Assembly: GCF_050467285.1 (NCBI RefSeq)
Contig: NZ_JBCMUN010000006.1
Span: 496,001 to 560,000 of the forward strand
From: Paenibacillus_E oryzisoli_A
Lineage (GTDB): Bacteria; Bacillota; Bacilli; Paenibacillales; NBRC-103111
Length of the DNA stretch: 64,000 nucleotides
Reading direction: 5' to 3'
This document shows positions 61,676 to 64,000 of this stretch, one piece after another. The stretch's first letter is position 1; every line of letters begins with the position of its first letter. Below the pieces are notes generated by a model. That model was not told the DNA's origin. It searched no databases and worked only from the letters and a program-made list of their open reading frames with translations. A program made the position numbers and the translations under genes.

Positions 61676-63724
61676 ATGAGCCTGTCACACAGGCACCGTC
61701 AAATTTTGGAGTTGCTGCTGAGTCGCAAAGATGAAATTACAGCCGGAGACATCGCGACGGAGATCGGCATAAGCTCGCGAACCGTGCATCGGGAGCTGTC
61801 GGAGCTTGAGGCGATCGTGGCGGCATCGGGATTGACGCTGCACAAAAAATCGGGAAAAGGTATCCAGCTTCAAGCGGACGATCCAGCCAAACTGGCATCG
61901 TTCAAGATGAAGCTGCAGAGCCAGACAGCCATCGAGTTCTCGGCACAGGAACGCAAGCTGTTCATTCTCTGCACACTGCTGGAGGAAGAGGAACCGGTAA
62001 AGCTGTTCACCCTGTCACATGAGCTTGGTGTAACGATCCCGACGATTACGCATGATTTGGATGAGCTGGAGCCTTGGGTAACAAGGGCCGGTCTTGTTCT
62101 CGTCCGCAGGAGAGGTTACGGCGTTGGCTTGAGCGGATCGGAGGAAAATAAGCGCACGATGATCTCGCATATGGCGAGAATTTACTTGGACGAATCCGAT
62201 TTGTTCGGGAAAGCGGACCCCGCGCCCGTGCCGGTTATCGCCAAGCTGCTGGAGCTGATTGGCAGAGATCATTTCACACAGGTGGAGGCTGCGCTCTGGC
62301 AAGTGGCGGATGAAGGGCTGAACGAGCTTTCCGAAAATGCGTATACGAACCTGCTGATCGATATCTCGATCGCTATCGCGCGAATCAAGAAAGGCAAAAC
62401 CATGGATGCCCCTGCGGAGCATCCTGCCAGCCAGCAGAGCGAACTGCCCGCGCAGACGCTCAGCCATTTATCTAAGCAGACCGCGACCGTCTTTCCTGAC
62501 GCTGAAATGTCTTATATCGCCGGACTTCTTGCGCCGAAGGACACGGCACACCCGAACCAGCTGCTGCCGCGCGAAGAGCTAAATTATATGGAAATCATCC
62601 AGAAGCTGATTCATTGCATGGAAGACAAGACCGGCATCAGGCTCAGCACGGACCGCTCCCTGAGAGACGGGCTGCTCGATCATTTGGAGCCCGCGCTTAC
62701 CCGCATCAGGGGCGGAGTCCCCATTCGCAATCCGCTGCTTGCGCAAATTAAAAGGGACTATGAACCGTTATTCGAAGCGATACGTCAATCCGTTCATGCG
62801 ACGATCACGGACATTGCTGTACCTGATGAAGAAATCGGCTTCCTGGTCATGCATTTTGGCGCTTCGATCGAGCGAAAGAAACAGTTCCATCGCAATGTGA
62901 GGGCGATACTTGTGTGCACGAGCGGGATCGGGACTTCCAAAATGCTTGCCGTCCGGCTAACGAAGGAGCTGCCTCAGATTGAAATTCTCGGCAATGCCTC
63001 CTGGTTCGAGGCGGCCAGGATTCCGGAAACCGAGTATGATTTGATCATTTCCACCATCGATCTGCCTGTGAGTGAAGATCGATACATAAAGCTGAGCCCG
63101 CTGCTGACGAAGGAAGAAGCGGAGCGGCTGCGCAGCTTTATCCAGAATGTGACGCTGCTGAAAGACCGCGAGCCCAAACAGCGACTGGAAGAAGCGCAAG
63201 AGGATGAAGCCAAAGCGGACCGGCTCCGCCGTATCCAGCATTACGTCAATGAAATTGTGCGGATTATCGATCATTTTGCCGTGCATCCGCTCCTCGGACC
63301 TTTCGACAGTTTGCAAGAGACGCTCCGCGTCATCTGCGAACACGCGCGCGAATCTGACTATATCGAGGAAGTCGAGCCGATTGTTCAGCTATTGTTGGCG
63401 AGAGAACGGCAGAGCAGCCAGGTCATTCCGGATACAAGTCTGGCGCTGTTTCATATCCGGAGCGAGCAGGTCAAGGTGCCGTCGCTTACCCTTTTCCGGT
63501 TGGAGGAGGATCTGCTGCTGGACCGTTTGGAACCTTCGGGCGTGAGGCAAGTGCTGCTGATGCTCGGCCCCAGAGAGCTTTCCAAGGAAAGTCTGGAAGT
63601 GCTCAGCGAAATCAGCTCCTACCTGCTGGTACCGGTCATGATCGAACTGCTCAAGACTGGCAGCGAACAAGAGATCAAGCATTTTTTATCCCAGGAACTT
63701 GCCGCTTTTTTAGCATATCAGTAA
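61676..63724 (+). CDS. mtlR: Mannitol operon activator (PRD-containing)
   Basis: A 682-residue transcription activator. Two N-terminal HTH motifs (DIATEIGISSRTVHRELSEL and LSHELGVTIPTITHDLDEL) are followed by two PRD domains (conserved histidines in LLDHLEPALTRI and VMHFGASIE). The EIIB-Gat-like domain has Cys414 (LVCTSGIGTSK), and the C-terminal EIIA-like domain has His593 (LFHIRSEQVK). Activity is set by PTS phosphorylation of these sites. It sits between mtlA and mtlF as in related Bacilli. Confidence 0.95.
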   Translation: MSLSHRHRQILELLLSRKDEITAGDIATEIGISSRTVHRELSELEAIVAASGLTLHKKSGKGIQLQADDPAKLASFKMKLQSQTAIEFSAQERKLFILCTLLEEEEPVKLFTLSHELGVTIPTITHDLDELEPWVTRAGLVLVRRRGYGVGLSGSEENKRTMISHMARIYLDESDLFGKADPAPVPVIAKLLELIGRDHFTQVEAALWQVADEGLNELSENAYTNLLIDISIAIARIKKGKTMDAPAEHPASQQSELPAQTLSHLSKQTATVFPDAEMSYIAGLLAPKDTAHPNQLLPREELNYMEIIQKLIHCMEDKTGIRLSTDRSLRDGLLDHLEPALTRIRGGVPIRNPLLAQIKRDYEPLFEAIRQSVHATITDIAVPDEEIGFLVMHFGASIERKKQFHRNVRAILVCTSGIGTSKMLAVRLTKELPQIEILGNASWFEAARIPETEYDLIISTIDLPVSEDRYIKLSPLLTKEEAERLRSFIQNVTLLKDREPKQRLEEAQEDEAKADRLRRIQHYVNEIVRIIDHFAVHPLLGPFDSLQETLRVICEHARESDYIEEVEPIVQLLLARERQSSQVIPDTSLALFHIRSEQVKVPSLTLFRLEEDLLLDRLEPSGVRQVLLMLGPRELSKESLEVLSEISSYLLVPVMIELLKTGSEQEIKHFLSQELAAFLAYQ

Positions 63725-63837
63725 GTAATTTCCTCGAAGTGGCTCTATGCCATCAGTAAACGCTCCCGTCCATGAAAGGACGGAGAATCCGTTTATCTTT
63801 GGAGAGTAAATAACAACAGGATTGGGGAGAACCTACG

Positions 63838-64000
63838 ATGAGTATTTTATCCATCAACAAAATCAAACTGAACGCACAGCCTTTCAATAAAAATGAAGCG
63901 ATCATTATGGCGGGGCAATTGCTTATCGAGGCCGGTCATGCGTCGGCTGCTTATATCGATAAAATGCTGGAGCGCGAAGAAACGCTGTCCACTTACATGG
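63838..64000 (+). CDS. mtlF: PTS mannitol EIIA, cut by window end
   Basis: The first 54 codons of a frame that runs off the window. NEAIIMAGQLLIEAGHASAAYIDKMLEREE-type sequence is the N-terminus of the mannitol/fructose EIIA family (shown here as AGQLLIEAGHASAAYIDKML). The phospho-histidine lies beyond the edge. ATG 63838 has GGGGAGA upstream. It completes the mannitol PTS with mtlA. Confidence 0.9.
   Translation, partial: MSILSINKIKLNAQPFNKNEAIIMAGQLLIEAGHASAAYIDKMLEREETLSTYM

Noticed and set aside
63763..63785. CCGTCC/GGACGG hairpin between mtlR and mtlF
   Set aside because: Short stem without a T run and inside an operon; not convincing as a terminator.
1..64000. Possible CRISPR, tRNA, rRNA, prophage or insertion sequence
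   Set aside because: No regularly spaced repeats, cloverleaf-like sequences, integrase or transposase motifs were recognised.

Overview
The window looks like a chromosomal stretch from a Paenibacillus-type member of the Bacillota. The evidence is strong AGGAGG-type ribosome binding sites with many TTG and GTG starts, CcpA-type cre sites, a relic of a sporulation sigma factor (sigK), YesN/YesM-type regulators with AraC output domains, and many CUT1 sugar importers that lack their own ATPase. No rRNA, tRNA, CRISPR array, transposase or prophage gene was seen. Nearly everything serves carbohydrate use.

Layout. (1) 1-1750: an NAD-dependent epimerase (cut by the window edge) divergent from an MmyB-type regulator. 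(2) 1839-19666: a catabolic island bracketed by two copies of the same 71-bp piece of sigK (70 of 71 bases identical). It carries an AraC regulator, a GH38 alpha-mannosidase, a D-2-hydroxyacid dehydrogenase, a DHDPS/NanA-type lyase or aldolase, a large unassigned glycosidase-like protein, a CUT1 importer with binding protein, a membrane AraC sensor, and a leftward operon SIS isomerase - ROK kinase - YhcH - HpcH aldolase. A duplicated regulatory block of about 105 bp precedes both the lyase gene and the importer genes. (3) 19.7-22.1 kb: a scarred zone with a 5'-deleted clan-A glycosidase, an AraC gene and a stub of a P-loop kinase. (4) 22.1-34.3 kb: an MFS permease, a membrane AraC sensor, and a uronic-acid polymer locus: secreted CBM32-PL6 lyase, binding protein, two permeases, GH88 unsaturated uronyl hydrolase and a second, cytoplasmic PL6 lyase. 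(5) 34.4-39.8 kb: a small zinc-ribbon-like gene, then a CUT1 importer operon with a HAD phosphatase and a metallo-beta-lactamase-fold hydrolase. (6) 39.9-43.5 kb: a three-gene operon of a two-TM protein, a membrane-anchored binding-protein-like/vWA fusion, and a TelA-family protein. (7) 43.6-59.9 kb: a secreted DUF4185-like protein, fucI, araB-type kinase, YesM/YesN two-component pair, two related binding proteins, two permeases, a GH172 (DUF2961) enzyme and a LacI regulator. (8) 60.2-64.0 kb: mannitol PTS genes mtlA, mtlR and the start of mtlF.

The most interesting system is region 7. GH172 includes exo-D-arabinofuranosidases, and DUF4185 proteins found GH183, which includes endo-D-arabinanases. 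L-fucose isomerase also converts D-arabinose to D-ribulose, and AraB-type kinases can phosphorylate D-ribulose. Together they would give a complete route from a D-arabinan (as in mycobacterial or corynebacterial cell walls) to D-ribulose 5-phosphate without any aldolase, and indeed no fucA or araD is present. This is an inference from gene content. The region 4 PL6/GH88 locus and the vWA-TelA operon are the next most interesting.

Regulation visible in the DNA includes cre sites at the mannosidase/dehydrogenase, PL6 and mtlA promoters, a 28-bp perfect palindrome on the fucI promoter, a LacI-type operator on the lacI promoter, and a shared imperfect palindrome at the AraC gene and the broken glycosidase.
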